A stretch of 64,000 bases of DNA from Streptomyces xiamenensis (GCF_000993785.3 NZ_CP009922.3:4464001-4528000); one strand, 5' to 3'; counted from the first letter of the stretch, positions 24,431 through 32,314 are shown. Notes: generated by a model not told the origin, from the sequence alone. Numbers and translations are program-made.

Positions 24431-25204
24431 TCAGCCCACGACGGCGGTCGGGGCGGTGGCCGGGGCGGTGGCGGCGTGCTCCCGGGCGTGCCGGTCCATC
24501 TCCGCCCGGAAGGCGGCCACCAGGTGCGGCTGGATCCGTCCGGCGTTGCGGTCGCCGCCCTCGCAGACCGCGCCGCGTACGCCCACGATGTCCGTGCCGA
24601 TCCGGGTCAGCGGACCGAGGTCGGCCGCCTTGACGCTGCCCGCGAGGGCGGCGAGCCGCCCGGAGGCGTGCGCGAGGCGCACGAACTCGGCGCACGCGTC
24701 CTGCGGCACGTGGTCGAACAGCCGCGACCCGTCCTTGATGGCGGTGTCCAGCATGGCCGCGTCGGCGCCGGAGCGGGCGGCGATGTCGGGTACGGCGAGC
24801 GGGTTGACGCAGCCGATCCGGTGGGCGTCGGCGTAGCCCGAGGCGACCACGAGCGCGTCCGGGTTGTGGTCCTTCACCGCCCGGACGACGGCGCGCATCA
24901 CGTCGATGCCCTGCTCGGGCGTCGTACAGCCGTAGAGGCCGACCTTGATGTACGTGGCGCCGGAGACGGCCGCGCCGAGGGCGGCCTGGGCCACCGTGCC
25001 GGGCTTGTAGGGAACGTCGCCCACCGTGGCGGACACCGGCTTGTGCGCGGGGACCGCGTCGCGGATCTCCCTGATGACCCACGGGAAGTTGGCCCCGAGC
25101 GAGCCCTCGTCGGGCTTCTTGACGTCGACGATGTCGAGGTGCTCCGCCGCCTTCGCGCAGTCGAGGGCTTCCTCGACGCCGTCCGGGGAGATGAGAAGCA
25201 ACAC
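24431..25204 (-). CDS. MfnB-like (5-formylfuran-3-yl)methyl phosphate synthase
   Basis: 257-residue TIM-barrel protein. The start VLLLISPDGVEEALDCAK, VDVKKPDEGSLGANFPWVIR, SATVGDVPYKPG, YIKVGLYG and AMLDTAIKDGSRLFDHV match the archaeal MfnB family, which joins two glyceraldehyde 3-phosphates into 4-(hydroxymethyl)-2-furaldehyde phosphate for methanofuran. The two lysines considered catalytic there (DVK and TAIKDG) are present. AAGGAG sits 6 bases before GTG 25204, and that start aligns with the archaeal N-terminus; ATG 25225 lies over the ribosome site. First gene of the operon with ALDH, ADH and methyltransferase. Streptomycetes do not make methanofuran, so a different furan product is implied. 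Confidence 0.85.
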   Translation of the reverse strand: MLLLISPDGVEEALDCAKAAEHLDIVDVKKPDEGSLGANFPWVIREIRDAVPAHKPVSATVGDVPYKPGTVAQAALGAAVSGATYIKVGLYGCTTPEQGIDVMRAVVRAVKDHNPDALVVASGYADAHRIGCVNPLAVPDIAARSGADAAMLDTAIKDGSRLFDHVPQDACAEFVRLAHASGRLAALAGSVKAADLGPLTRIGTDIVGVRGAVCEGGDRNAGRIQPHLVAAFRAEMDRHAREHAATAPATAPTAVVG

Positions 25205-25253
25205 CGCGGGCTCCTTCCGCCGCACGTCCGTCCGGCCCGTGGCCGGGGGTGCG

Positions 25254-25269
25254 GATCACCTGATTGATC
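25254..25269. promoter_or_regulatory. GATCA-N6-TGATC inverted repeat before MfnB-like operon
   Basis: A 5-bp perfect inverted repeat 50 bp upstream of the operon start, in a locally AT-richer stretch. Weak candidate operator or promoter element. Confidence 0.3.
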
Positions 25270-25377
25270 TACGGGTGTGCTCATCATTGAGGCCGCTCCC
25301 GGGAGCCGGTAGAGCGTGCGGAGTTCCTCCGGGGCGCTCGTGACGACGCGTCGTGCGCGGCGTGCGCCGGGCGCGAA

Positions 25378-25417
25378 AGGCCCGGCCCATGACACCGTCG
25401 AGGTGCGGACCGGGCCT
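25378..25417. terminator. Hairpin after VOC gene
   Basis: AGGCCCGG (25378-25385) and CCGGGCCT (25410-25417) pair perfectly around a 24-base loop, just downstream of the minus-strand VOC gene stop. It probably separates that gene from the MfnB-like operon. Confidence 0.45.
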
Positions 25418-25433
25418 GCCGCCACCCGCCGGA

Positions 25434-25853
25434 TCAGGTGTACTGCGCCGCGAACTCCGCCGTGGGGGCGATGGGTGTGATCACGTCGATCAGGACTCCG
25501 TTGGGGTCCGGCACGATGAAGTGCCGCTGTCCGAAGTCCTCGTCGCGCAGCGGCAGCGCGGGCGTGAGCCCCTCGCGGGTGACGAGCCGTTCCCATTCCG
25601 CGTCGACGTCGGTGACCTCGAAGTTGAGCAGCAGCCCCCGGACCGGTGCGCGGTAGCCCTCGGGCAGCGTCGGGTGGCTGTGGTCCAGGAGCGCCAGTTC
25701 GTACCCGGGGGACCCGGGAGCCCCCGGGCGGCGCAGGCTGAGATACCAGTCGGCCTCGAAGGTGATCTCGAAGCCGAGCAGCCGGGTGTAGAAGTCGCGG
25801 GAGTCGGCGAGCCGTGCGGTGCCGATCACGGGATAGAAGCTGGTCAGGTTCAT
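25434..25853 (-). CDS. VOC family protein, TetR-linked
   Basis: 139-residue glyoxalase-fold protein: SFYPVIGTARLADSRDFYTR, LLGFEITFEADWYLSLRR, RGLLLNFEVTDVDAEWERL and HFIVPDPNGVLIDVITPI. Small-molecule binding or detoxification is likely; substrate unknown. It is divergent from a TetR regulator across twin palindromes, so it is almost surely that regulator's target. The ATG at 25853 begins the fold directly. Confidence 0.85.
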   Translation of the reverse strand: MNLTSFYPVIGTARLADSRDFYTRLLGFEITFEADWYLSLRRPGAPGSPGYELALLDHSHPTLPEGYRAPVRGLLLNFEVTDVDAEWERLVTREGLTPALPLRDEDFGQRHFIVPDPNGVLIDVITPIAPTAEFAAQYT

Positions 25854-25869
25854 GGTGCGGCCCTTTCGC

Positions 25870-25913
25870 GTACCATCGGTATGCGAACAAATTATTTCAC
25901 ATACCGTCGGTAC
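25870..25913. promoter_or_regulatory. Twin TACC-N3-GGTA operators, VOC/TetR
   Basis: Two palindromic sites, TACCATCGGTA (25871-25881) and TACCGTCGGTA (25903-25913 region), face each other 30 bp apart in the divergent VOC/TetR promoter; together 25870-25883 and 25900-25913 are a 12-of-14 inverted repeat. The spacing is near three helical turns. Expected binding sites of the adjacent TetR protein. Confidence 0.7.
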
Positions 25914-25930
25914 GTCAAATGGGGAGTGCG

Positions 25931-26545
25931 ATGGCGCAGCAAGGGATCCGGGCCCAGCAGCGGGAACAGACCAGGGCGACGCTGGTCCGGGAGAGCCGGG
26001 CCCTGTTCGCCACCCTCGGCTACGCCGGTGTCGGGCTCGCCGAGATCGTGCGGACCGCCGGGGTGACCAAGGGCGCGCTCTACCACCACTTCTCCGGCAA
26101 GGAAGACCTCTTCCGGGTCGTCCTGGAAGAGGTGCAGCGGGAGATAGGGGAGCGGGTGGCGACGGCCGCCGACGCGTACGGGGATCCCTGGGACCAGCTG
26201 ACCGCCGGCTGCCGGGAGTTCCTCACCGCGTCCACCGCCCCGGACGTGCGGCGGATCATGCTCGTGGACGGGCCCGCCGTCCTCGGCTGGAGCGCGTGGC
26301 GGGCGATGGACGCGGCGGCCTCCGCCCGGCACCTGGGTGAGGCGCTCACCACCCTGATCGAGGCCGGGGTCATCCCGGCCCAGCCCGTCACCCCGCTCGT
26401 CCACCTGCTGTCCGGTGCGATGAACGAGGCGGCCCTGTGGCTCTCCTCGCCCACCGCCGGCCCCGCCGACCTTCCCGCCGCCCAGGCCGCGCTCGACCGG
26501 CTGCTCCAGGGGCTGCGGGCCCCACGGGGCCCGGTGGGGGAGTAA
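25931..26545 (+). CDS. TetR family transcriptional regulator
   Basis: 204 residues. N-terminal HTH: ATLVRESRALFATLGYAGVG, then LAEIVRTAGVTKGALYHHFS and GKEDLFRVVLEEV. The C-terminal ligand domain includes LMLVDGPAVLGW-type sequence (IMLVDGPAVLGWSAWRAMD). GGGGAG precedes ATG 25931; longer in-frame extension crosses the operators and is rejected. Most likely represses itself and the VOC gene. Confidence 0.92.
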   Translation: MAQQGIRAQQREQTRATLVRESRALFATLGYAGVGLAEIVRTAGVTKGALYHHFSGKEDLFRVVLEEVQREIGERVATAADAYGDPWDQLTAGCREFLTASTAPDVRRIMLVDGPAVLGWSAWRAMDAAASARHLGEALTTLIEAGVIPAQPVTPLVHLLSGAMNEAALWLSSPTAGPADLPAAQAALDRLLQGLRAPRGPVGE

Positions 26546-26551
26546 CGGCGG

Positions 26552-27262
26552 TCAGGCCGTGGTGGCCAGGGGGGCCGCCGGGCTGATCCAGTGCGTCGCG
26601 GTGGCGTCGGCGTGCGGGGCGAGCAGCACGCGCAGTTCCGCCGCCGCCTGCTCGACGAGGGCGCCGTCACGGTCGGCGTGCAGCGTTTCCAGGAGGAACG
26701 CGACGTGCGTGGAGTCCTCGGTGACGCGGGTGCGGTGGGCGTCGCGGTGGTTCCAGTGGCGGGTCAGGACCCCGGCCGCGTCGGCGTAGATGACCTCGCC
26801 CGCCTTGGGGGTCTCGGTGGTGTCCGGTTCGCCGAGCGGGGTGAAGGCCTCGGTGCCCTCCGCGTACCGGATGGCGATGTCGCCGCTGACGTGGCGCAGG
26901 TCGAAGGCCCCGGCGGGCAGGCCGTGCCGCACGGAGACGGCGTTGTAGGAGTCGACGGCCGGATTGATGCGCGGCAGCGCGCCCTTCTTGGCCAGACGGC
27001 GGCCGAGCGCGTCCACGCTGGGGCGCACCCGGCGCGGGTTGGTGCCGAAGGCGCGGTAGGCGGTGTGCCACGCCTCGACGCGGGGGTCGGTGTCATCCGC
27101 CGGGTGCCAGGTGCCGTCGGCGAGTTGCCGCTCCAGTTCGGTCACGGCGGTCGTGGTGCCGGGCCAGGGCTCCCGGCCGCGCAGCCCGGTGGCGGTGACC
27201 ACGGCGATGAGCGTGCCGGGGAAGGCCGCCGCGACGGCGGGGGAGAGGTGGAAGGCGGTCAT
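26552..27262 (-). CDS. B3/B4 tRNA-binding-domain protein
   Basis: 236-residue stand-alone B3/4 domain, the fold of the editing/structural region of phenylalanyl-tRNA synthetase beta. Characteristic run: WHTAYRAFGTNPRRVRPSVD, then LPRINPAVDSYNAVSVRHGL and DIAIRYAEGTEAFTPLG. Stand-alone proteins of this type are proposed to hydrolyse mischarged aminoacyl-tRNA, not proven. GGAGCTTCTCCC precedes ATG 27262. Divergent from an XRE-cupin regulator, a pairing I recall as frequent, and the shared promoter has repeated sites. Confidence 0.85.
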   Translation of the reverse strand: MTAFHLSPAVAAAFPGTLIAVVTATGLRGREPWPGTTTAVTELERQLADGTWHPADDTDPRVEAWHTAYRAFGTNPRRVRPSVDALGRRLAKKGALPRINPAVDSYNAVSVRHGLPAGAFDLRHVSGDIAIRYAEGTEAFTPLGEPDTTETPKAGEVIYADAAGVLTRHWNHRDAHRTRVTEDSTHVAFLLETLHADRDGALVEQAAAELRVLLAPHADATATHWISPAAPLATTA

Positions 27263-27355
27263 GGGAGAAGCTCCGTTCGGATGGGGCGACGGGCGCGTGC
27301 GCGTGGCTGTCCAGGGCCGGCGGCGGAGCGAGCACGGCGCACCTGCCTTCAGTAA

Positions 27356-27413
27356 AACGACTGCACCGTACAACGGAACGACCGGTACATTCAAACGACC
27401 GAATGGTACATTC
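27356..27413. promoter_or_regulatory. Repeated AACGAC and GGTACATTC sites
   Basis: AACGAC occurs at 27356, 27377 and 27394, and GGTACATTC at 27384-27392 and 27105+300 (27405-27413), two helical turns apart. The block is AT-rich and lies just upstream of the XRE-cupin gene and opposite the B3/B4 gene. Likely operator array of the cupin regulator. Confidence 0.55.
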
Positions 27414-27452
27414 CAGTGGACCAGCGACGGGCGGCGCGAGGACCGGTGAGCG

Positions 27453-28046
27453 ATGACCAATACCGAGGCGGCCCTGCGGACCCTCGCGCGCAACGTCAGG
27501 ACGGCCCGCACCCGCGCCGGACTCTCCCTGGACGAACTCGGACGCCGCGCCCAGGTGAGCAAAGGCGCCCTGGTGGGCCTGGAAAAGGCCCAGGGCAACC
27601 CGAACTTCGCCACCCTCGTCCGGCTCGCCGACACCCTGGGCGTCTCGGTCTCCGCCCTGCTGGAGGGACCGGCCGAGGGCCGGGTCCGCGTCGTGGCCGC
27701 CGACGCCGTCGCGCCGCTGTGGACGGGGGAGGCGGGCGGCGAGGCGCGGCTCATGCTCACGACCTCGGGGCCGTCGCCGGTCGAGGTCTGGCGCTGGCGC
27801 CTGGAGCCGGGCGAGGAGTACCCGAGCCACCCGCACCAGGGCGGGGTGGTGGAGACCGTCAGCGTCACCTCGGGCCGGATGACGTTGATCGTCGACGGCA
27901 CCGAACACGCCGTGGCGGCCGGGCAGACGGCCACCTTCGACGCCGACGCCCCGCACACCTACCGGGGCGCGGGCACTAGGACGTGCCACCTGATCATGAC
28001 GGTCCACCTCCCACCCGGCCCGGGCGGCTCAACCCCCACGACGTAG
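27453..28046 (+). CDS. XRE family regulator with cupin sensor domain
   Basis: 197 residues. HTH at about 10-65 (ARNVRTARTRAGLSLDELGR, then RAQVSKGALVGLEKAQGNPN and FATLVRLADTLGVSVSALLE). The cupin domain at about 105-190 includes WRWRLEPGEEYPSHPHQGGV and VETVSVTSGRMTLIVDG with metal-site His residues. This architecture senses small molecules and controls neighbouring genes; the B3/B4 gene is the obvious target. ATG 27453 lies 40 bp after the last repeat. Confidence 0.9.
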   Translation: MTNTEAALRTLARNVRTARTRAGLSLDELGRRAQVSKGALVGLEKAQGNPNFATLVRLADTLGVSVSALLEGPAEGRVRVVAADAVAPLWTGEAGGEARLMLTTSGPSPVEVWRWRLEPGEEYPSHPHQGGVVETVSVTSGRMTLIVDGTEHAVAAGQTATFDADAPHTYRGAGTRTCHLIMTVHLPPGPGGSTPTT

Positions 28047-28091
28047 GCCCGGCGCTCCCGGTGGGGAGCGGAGCCACCCGGCCGCCCCGGT

Positions 28092-28484
28092 TCACTCGCC
28101 GGTGAGGCATGTACGAAGGCGTTCGCTCAGCACGACATCATGGGGCAGCCGCTCCAACTCGTGCGCGTGCACGTCCACACCACGCCGCTTGAGGGCGTCA
28201 GCCAGACAGTTCCAGTGGTCGTCCGCCATCTGCTCATGCGTCCTGCCGTCGGACGGCTCGTCCGGTCCGACCACCACCCGGGCCGTACTTTCGAGCTCCC
28301 CTGCCGAGACCCTCGCCCGCATTCCCGGCGCGCCGGTGAGGCTCCAGCCGCGATCGTCCAGCAACACCAGGCTGCGGCCGTCCTCCAGCGCAGCCTCAAG
28401 GCGCGCCGACACCGAGATCACCCGATCGGTCGTCGCGCCCTCATCCACATCCGCGTGCGTGACCAACCGCGCCACCACCGTCAC
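28092..28484 (-). CDS. Hypothetical protein
   Basis: 130 residues starting (V)TVVARLVTHADVDEGATTDR, with LVLLDDRGWSLTG and DDHWNCLADALKRRGVDVHA. No family recognised; it reads as a small soluble alpha/beta protein, possibly an immunity or toxin-partner type, but nothing proves it. GGAGAAG before GTG 28484 supports this start over the longer frame. The 200 bp upstream show no gene. Confidence 0.65.
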   Translation of the reverse strand: MTVVARLVTHADVDEGATTDRVISVSARLEAALEDGRSLVLLDDRGWSLTGAPGMRARVSAGELESTARVVVGPDEPSDGRTHEQMADDHWNCLADALKRRGVDVHAHELERLPHDVVLSERLRTCLTGE

Positions 28485-28685
28485 GTCGCTTCTCCTCTGT
28501 TCGCCAACACCACGTCTCGAAAACGGCCTTGAACCGAGCACACCAGCCGGACCAGGGAACAGCCAACCTGCCCAATCACCTCGACGGTCCAAGGGCCCTC
28601 CGCACCCGGCGCCGTTCACGAAGGGCCGCTTCCTGGACGGTGGGTTCAGCTACGTCTCCGGCAGAGTCCGGACCCGGTCGGTGCG

Positions 28686-29231
28686 TCAGTCATCGCCACC
28701 GCACTGCTTCCTCGCACGGAACCGGTTCGTCGTTTCCACGCGATAGGAATCGCCCTTGTACTCGTACGAGACGACGGCGCCCTCCATGGAGGCCGCGCCG
28801 TCGGCCTTCAGCCCCATCAGGAGATTGACCGTCTCGCGGCCCTCGACCGGCGCCTCCCCCACAACCTGCCGCATTTCCCAGTAGGCGCCGCCGTCGGAGT
28901 GATCCGTGTAATCCGTCGGGGGATAACCGTCAACCAGTCCAATCGACATTCTCATAGGCGGGTCGGGTTCGGGCAGCAGTATCGCCTCAATTAATTCCAG
29001 GTTCTCGGGGTCGATGAGTTCCACGCCGGTTATCGTTACCGGATCGTCGGAATCATTGGTCAGCAAGTCGTGCCCGAAGGTGAAGACGGATTCTCCGACC
29101 CCCGGCCCACAGGTAGAAGAGGAACCGTCTCCGGCTGACAGTGGTCCGTTGTGACCTGAGGAAGTCGAGCAGCCGCCGGCCGCAACCAGGATGGTCGCAG
29201 CCAGCACTGCCACGTGGTGACGTGATTTCAC
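28686..29231 (-). CDS. Putative secreted lipoprotein
   Basis: 181 residues. N-terminus (V)KSRHHVAVLAATILVAAGGC gives a positively charged n-region, hydrophobic core and lipobox-like AAGGC at about residue 20, followed by a Ser/Gly-rich linker. The mature part is acidic (TNDSDDPVTITGVELIDPEN), with EYKGDSYRVETTNRF near the end, probably a beta-rich domain of unknown function. GTG 29231 with GGAAA upstream is chosen. Lower GC than neighbours, suggesting foreign origin. Confidence 0.7.
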   Translation of the reverse strand: MKSRHHVAVLAATILVAAGGCSTSSGHNGPLSAGDGSSSTCGPGVGESVFTFGHDLLTNDSDDPVTITGVELIDPENLELIEAILLPEPDPPMRMSIGLVDGYPPTDYTDHSDGGAYWEMRQVVGEAPVEGRETVNLLMGLKADGAASMEGAVVSYEYKGDSYRVETTNRFRARKQCGGDD

Positions 29232-29423
29232 CGGGACATCGTTTCCTTCTGAGTGGCGATTCGTGGTGAGCACCGGCCTGGAGCGATACACCGTGGGTTC
29301 ATCCTTCCCGATGCCTCCCGGTGCGGGAAGAAGCCGGACATCCACGGCGAGCGGTAAGTGACGGAGCGCCGCAACCGTTCCACCGCGCACGTCAGTAACC
29401 GGCAGGTGACAGGCCGCGAACCA

Positions 29424-30080
29424 CTATCGGCCAAGCGGGTCGCGGGCAGACAGTGGGCGCGGAGTGTGCCGCGGCTCCAGTACGGCGCCCTGTTCCGCTG
29501 CCGCGCTCCGGAACGCTTCGACCAGAGCGCTCCCCGGATACGTGCCGAACACCGGGTACTTCCAGCGGTAGTAGCAGGACCAGTAGCTCACCACGCGCCG
29601 TTCCGTCCGGGCGAAGAACGACGGATTGCGGGAGATGAACTCCCCGTACAGCCGACGCTGGGCGGACCCTGGGACATCGAGGCCGGGGAGCCCTCGATGG
29701 ATCGCCTCCAGGATCTCGACGACGTACTCACCGGCCAACCGCACGACGAACGGCGCCACCCAGGGTTCGTCCGACTCCAGGATCCGTTCGAGATGCCGCT
29801 GACGAATTCTGCCGTCACCGTGCCGGGAGTAGAGGCAACGCAGGATCAACTGCTCCGTGCCGGAGAGGGACCCCTCCGCGCCGGAGTGTGGCTCATCGGA
29901 GTAGATGCGGGAGGGGATGGTGACTCTCTCGCCCCGCACATCAACAGCGAAGGGCTCGACCGGTGGGAACGCGGAGGCCGGCAGGACAGAAATAGCGCCA
30001 CGCACCTCTGCGGCGAGCCGGGAGGGGAACGCCGCCACCAGTGCATCGGAGTCGCGCGGCACAGCCCAGGACTTCTGCAC
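29424..30080 (-). CDS. Hypothetical protein
   Basis: About 218 residues with helical content: PSRLAAEVRGAISVLPASAF, QRHLERILESDEPWVAPFVV, RLAGEYVVEILEAIHRGLPG, RRVVSYWSCYYRWKYPVFGT. No family recognised. It resembles other uncharacterised Streptomyces proteins of similar length. The start is a guess: GTG 30080 or the GTG six codons later; the longer frame to 30275 has non-coding character. Monocistronic, facing away from the F420/hemerythrin gene. Confidence 0.55.
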   Translation of the reverse strand: MQKSWAVPRDSDALVAAFPSRLAAEVRGAISVLPASAFPPVEPFAVDVRGERVTIPSRIYSDEPHSGAEGSLSGTEQLILRCLYSRHGDGRIRQRHLERILESDEPWVAPFVVRLAGEYVVEILEAIHRGLPGLDVPGSAQRRLYGEFISRNPSFFARTERRVVSYWSCYYRWKYPVFGTYPGSALVEAFRSAAAEQGAVLEPRHTPRPLSARDPLGR

Positions 30081-30549
30081 AGGCTTCAGCGTAGGCGAGC
30101 GGCTTCCTCCACAGCCGTGCGTCGGCGGTTCCCTCGTGATGGGACGGTGTCGAGGTGGATCGCCCGGTACATGTCGTCGCGCCCATGCGTGACGGCGATC
30201 GACTCCCCCCGTTCGGCACCGGGCCTCTGAGCGGGCGAGATGCGTCTTGACAGCGGCGCGAGGGCCATGTTGCATGGCCGGCGTGCCACGTGGCGCCGGC
30301 CAGAGAGCAGTGGGCAGGCCGGCAGCCGGGCGAGCACCGTAGTCGAAGGGCTTCCGCCATGAGTACTCACTCCGCGCCCCGGGTCATCTGAGCGTCCTGA
30401 GCGGCTGATTCAGCCCCGCTCCCACGCGCAGTTCTCTTCGCATCACCGTCGCGCGCTCCGACGCGCCCTCTTTCTTCATTTCACCGTGCCGCCCGCCCTG
30501 CCGTGGGCGGTTCACGGACGCATGCGTATTCCCGGGAGACACCACACCC
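30081..30549. other. 470-bp gap, no convincing gene
   Basis: Frames here change character repeatedly and none matches a known product. A CCGCCC/GGGCGG hairpin lies at about 30488-30511, shortly before the next gene. Probably promoter region and degenerate sequence. Confidence 0.45.
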
Positions 30550-31434
30550 ATGTCCTTCAACCAATCCGTCATCGACGAGTTCCGCGCCAACGGCGGCAAG
30601 GTCGGCGGGCCCTTCGAGGGCGGCGATCTGCTGCTGCTGACCACCACCGGCGCCAAGTCCGGGCAGGAGCACACCACTCCGCTCGGCTATGTACGGCACG
30701 GCGACGGCCTGCTGGTCGTCGGCTCCGCCGCCGGGGCCGACCGGCATCCCGCCTGGTACCACAACCTCCTCGCCCACCCCATGGTCCGGGTGGAGGTCGG
30801 CGCGGACGACTACTACGCCATCGCGGTACCCGCCGAGGGCGAGCGGCGCGACCGGCTCTTCGCCGAGGTGGTCCGGGCGGCCCCCGGCTACGCCGACTAC
30901 CAGCGGCAGACCTCCCGCACGCTCCCGGTCGTCGTGCTCCAGCGGAGTGGTCCGGAGGACGGGGAAGGCCCCGCGGAGGTGGCGCATCTCGCCGACAAGC
31001 TGCTGGAGGTCCACACCTGGCTGCGGGCTCAGCTGCGCGCGGTACGGACGGAGGCCGAGGCGTACTTCGCCGGCCGGGCCGACCATCCCGTCCCCTCTCT
31101 GGGGATGCAGATCCGGCAGCACTGTCTGGCCTTCTGCGAATCGCTGGAGTTCCACCACATGAGCGAGGAGCACGGCGCCTTCCCGGCGCTGGAGCGCAGC
31201 CACCCCGAACTGCGCGGGACCCTGGACCTGCTGCGGGCCGAGCATGTGACCGTCGCGCGGATCCAGTCGGAGCTGCTGGACCTGCTGAACGGGATCGGTG
31301 ACGCCGACCCCGCCGGGTTCCGGGCGGCGCTGGAACGGATGACGGACGAGCTGACCGCCCACCTCGACCACGAGGAGGCCACGTTGCTGCCCGCGCTCGC
31401 CGCGGTGCCGTTCCCGCCGGTCGCCGCCGGATAG
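30550..31434 (+). CDS. Nitroreductase (F420/Ddn-like)-hemerythrin fusion
   Basis: 294 residues with two domains. Residues 1-140 are a deazaflavin-dependent nitroreductase-family split barrel: GDLLLLTTTGAKSGQEHTTP, HPAWYHNLLAHPMVRVEVG, YADYQRQTSRTLPVVVLQR. Residues 155-285 are a hemerythrin-like HHE bundle: RQHCLAFCESLEFHHMSEEH and HLDHEEATLLPAL with the di-iron ligands His/Glu. An F420-linked reductase joined to a di-iron O2/NO-binding domain suggests redox sensing or NO/O2 handling. ATG 30550 opens the domain directly. Strong hairpin terminator follows. Confidence 0.88.
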   Translation: MSFNQSVIDEFRANGGKVGGPFEGGDLLLLTTTGAKSGQEHTTPLGYVRHGDGLLVVGSAAGADRHPAWYHNLLAHPMVRVEVGADDYYAIAVPAEGERRDRLFAEVVRAAPGYADYQRQTSRTLPVVVLQRSGPEDGEGPAEVAHLADKLLEVHTWLRAQLRAVRTEAEAYFAGRADHPVPSLGMQIRQHCLAFCESLEFHHMSEEHGAFPALERSHPELRGTLDLLRAEHVTVARIQSELLDLLNGIGDADPAGFRAALERMTDELTAHLDHEEATLLPALAAVPFPPVAAG

Positions 31435-31442
31435 CGCGCGAG

Positions 31443-31478
31443 GAGCGGCGGGGTGCGCTGCACCGCACCCCGCCGCTC
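31443..31478. terminator. Strong bidirectional hairpin
   Basis: A perfect 15-bp stem (31443-31457 with 31464-31478; arms begin GAGCGGCGGGG) and a 6-base loop lie between the convergent F420/hemerythrin and PepSY genes. Confidence 0.8.
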
Positions 31479-31498
31479 CGCTCCCCGGTTCCGGGGGC

Positions 31499-32188
31499 TC
31501 AGTCGTCGTCCTGGTCCTTCTCGTACTGCGTGACCTCGCCCGTCGCGACGGAGACCTTCACCTCGTGCTCGAAGCCGTCGCCGCGCAGCTCGACCTCCCA
31601 GTGCCGGCCGTCGTCGTCCAGGTCCACCTCGTTGAAGTGGGCGCCGGTGTGCTCCTCGGCGATGAGGATGGCCTCGACGATGTCGATGCCCGCGTCCGGG
31701 ATCACCTGCTGGTCGTCGTCATCGTCGTCGTCCAGCTTGGCCCGCAGCACCTGGGTCGCGTCCTCGTCGATGTCCACGTCGTACCAGCGGCCGTCGTCGC
31801 CGAAGATGTCCACCTCCCACACCACCGTGCCGTCGTCGCGCCGGTCGCGGTCCAGGTCGGTGACGAAGCCGGGCACCTCGGTCAGCGCCAGCGCGGTCAC
31901 CTGGGTGTAGGCGGTGGACGGGGCGGCGGGGGCGTCCGCCTCCGTACGGTCCTCGTCCCGGTCGTCCCGGTCGTCCCGGTCGTCGCGGTCGTCGCGGTCG
32001 TCCCGGTCGTCGCCGTCGTCGTCCCGCACCGCCACCTGAGACTCGCTCTGCCCCGCCGGGGTGAGGGCGGCGGCCTGCGTACCCTGATCCTTCTCCGACG
32101 AGCCGGAGGCCAGGGCGACCCCGCCGATCGTGCCGCCCGCGATGACGGCACCGGCGGCGGCCACGGCGATGATGGTGTTGCGCTTCAT
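31499..32188 (-). CDS. Secreted PepSY-domain protein with Asp/Arg repeats
   Basis: 229 residues. MKRNTIIAVAAAGAVIAGGT starts a signal peptide or anchor (cleavage near ALAS, residue 32). A run of DDR triplets follows (residues 58-80), then two PepSY domains: YTQVTALALTEVPGFVTDLD with VVWEVDIFGDDG, and VEAILIAEEHTGAHFNEVDL with HWEVELRGDGFEHEVKVSV, separated by a D-rich linker. PepSY domains often regulate peptidases or sense at the cell surface. Divergent from a two-component system, 126 bp apart, which probably controls it. GGGGAG precedes ATG 32188. Confidence 0.88.
   Translation of the reverse strand: MKRNTIIAVAAAGAVIAGGTIGGVALASGSSEKDQGTQAAALTPAGQSESQVAVRDDDGDDRDDRDDRDDRDDRDDRDEDRTEADAPAAPSTAYTQVTALALTEVPGFVTDLDRDRRDDGTVVWEVDIFGDDGRWYDVDIDEDATQVLRAKLDDDDDDDQQVIPDAGIDIVEAILIAEEHTGAHFNEVDLDDDGRHWEVELRGDGFEHEVKVSVATGEVTQYEKDQDDD
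31954..32016. repeat. 9-bp tandem repeat, DDR-coding
   Basis: Seven head-to-tail copies of CGTCCCGGT (variants CGTCGCGGT, CGTCGCCGT), encoding the Asp-Asp-Arg run of the PepSY protein. Number of copies is likely variable between strains. Confidence 0.85.
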
Positions 32189-32314
32189 GAGGTTCTCCCC
32201 GATCCAGTGACTTCGCGGTGTCGCGTTGACGTTCCGTACTCTCGCGCACACTTGCTGAAGCGGAGCTGAAGCCACCTGAAGCCTTCTTCAGGAACGATTT
32301 GCGAAGCTGACCCC

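Noticed and set aside
30086..30370. 95-codon minus-strand ORF in the 30.1-30.5 kb gap
   Set aside because: No recognisable protein, no ribosome site, and adjacent frames look equally plausible.
31954..32016. Seven regularly spaced short repeats, CRISPR-like at first glance
   Set aside because: Units are 9 bp, contiguous and in frame as DDR codons of the PepSY gene; there are no spacers.
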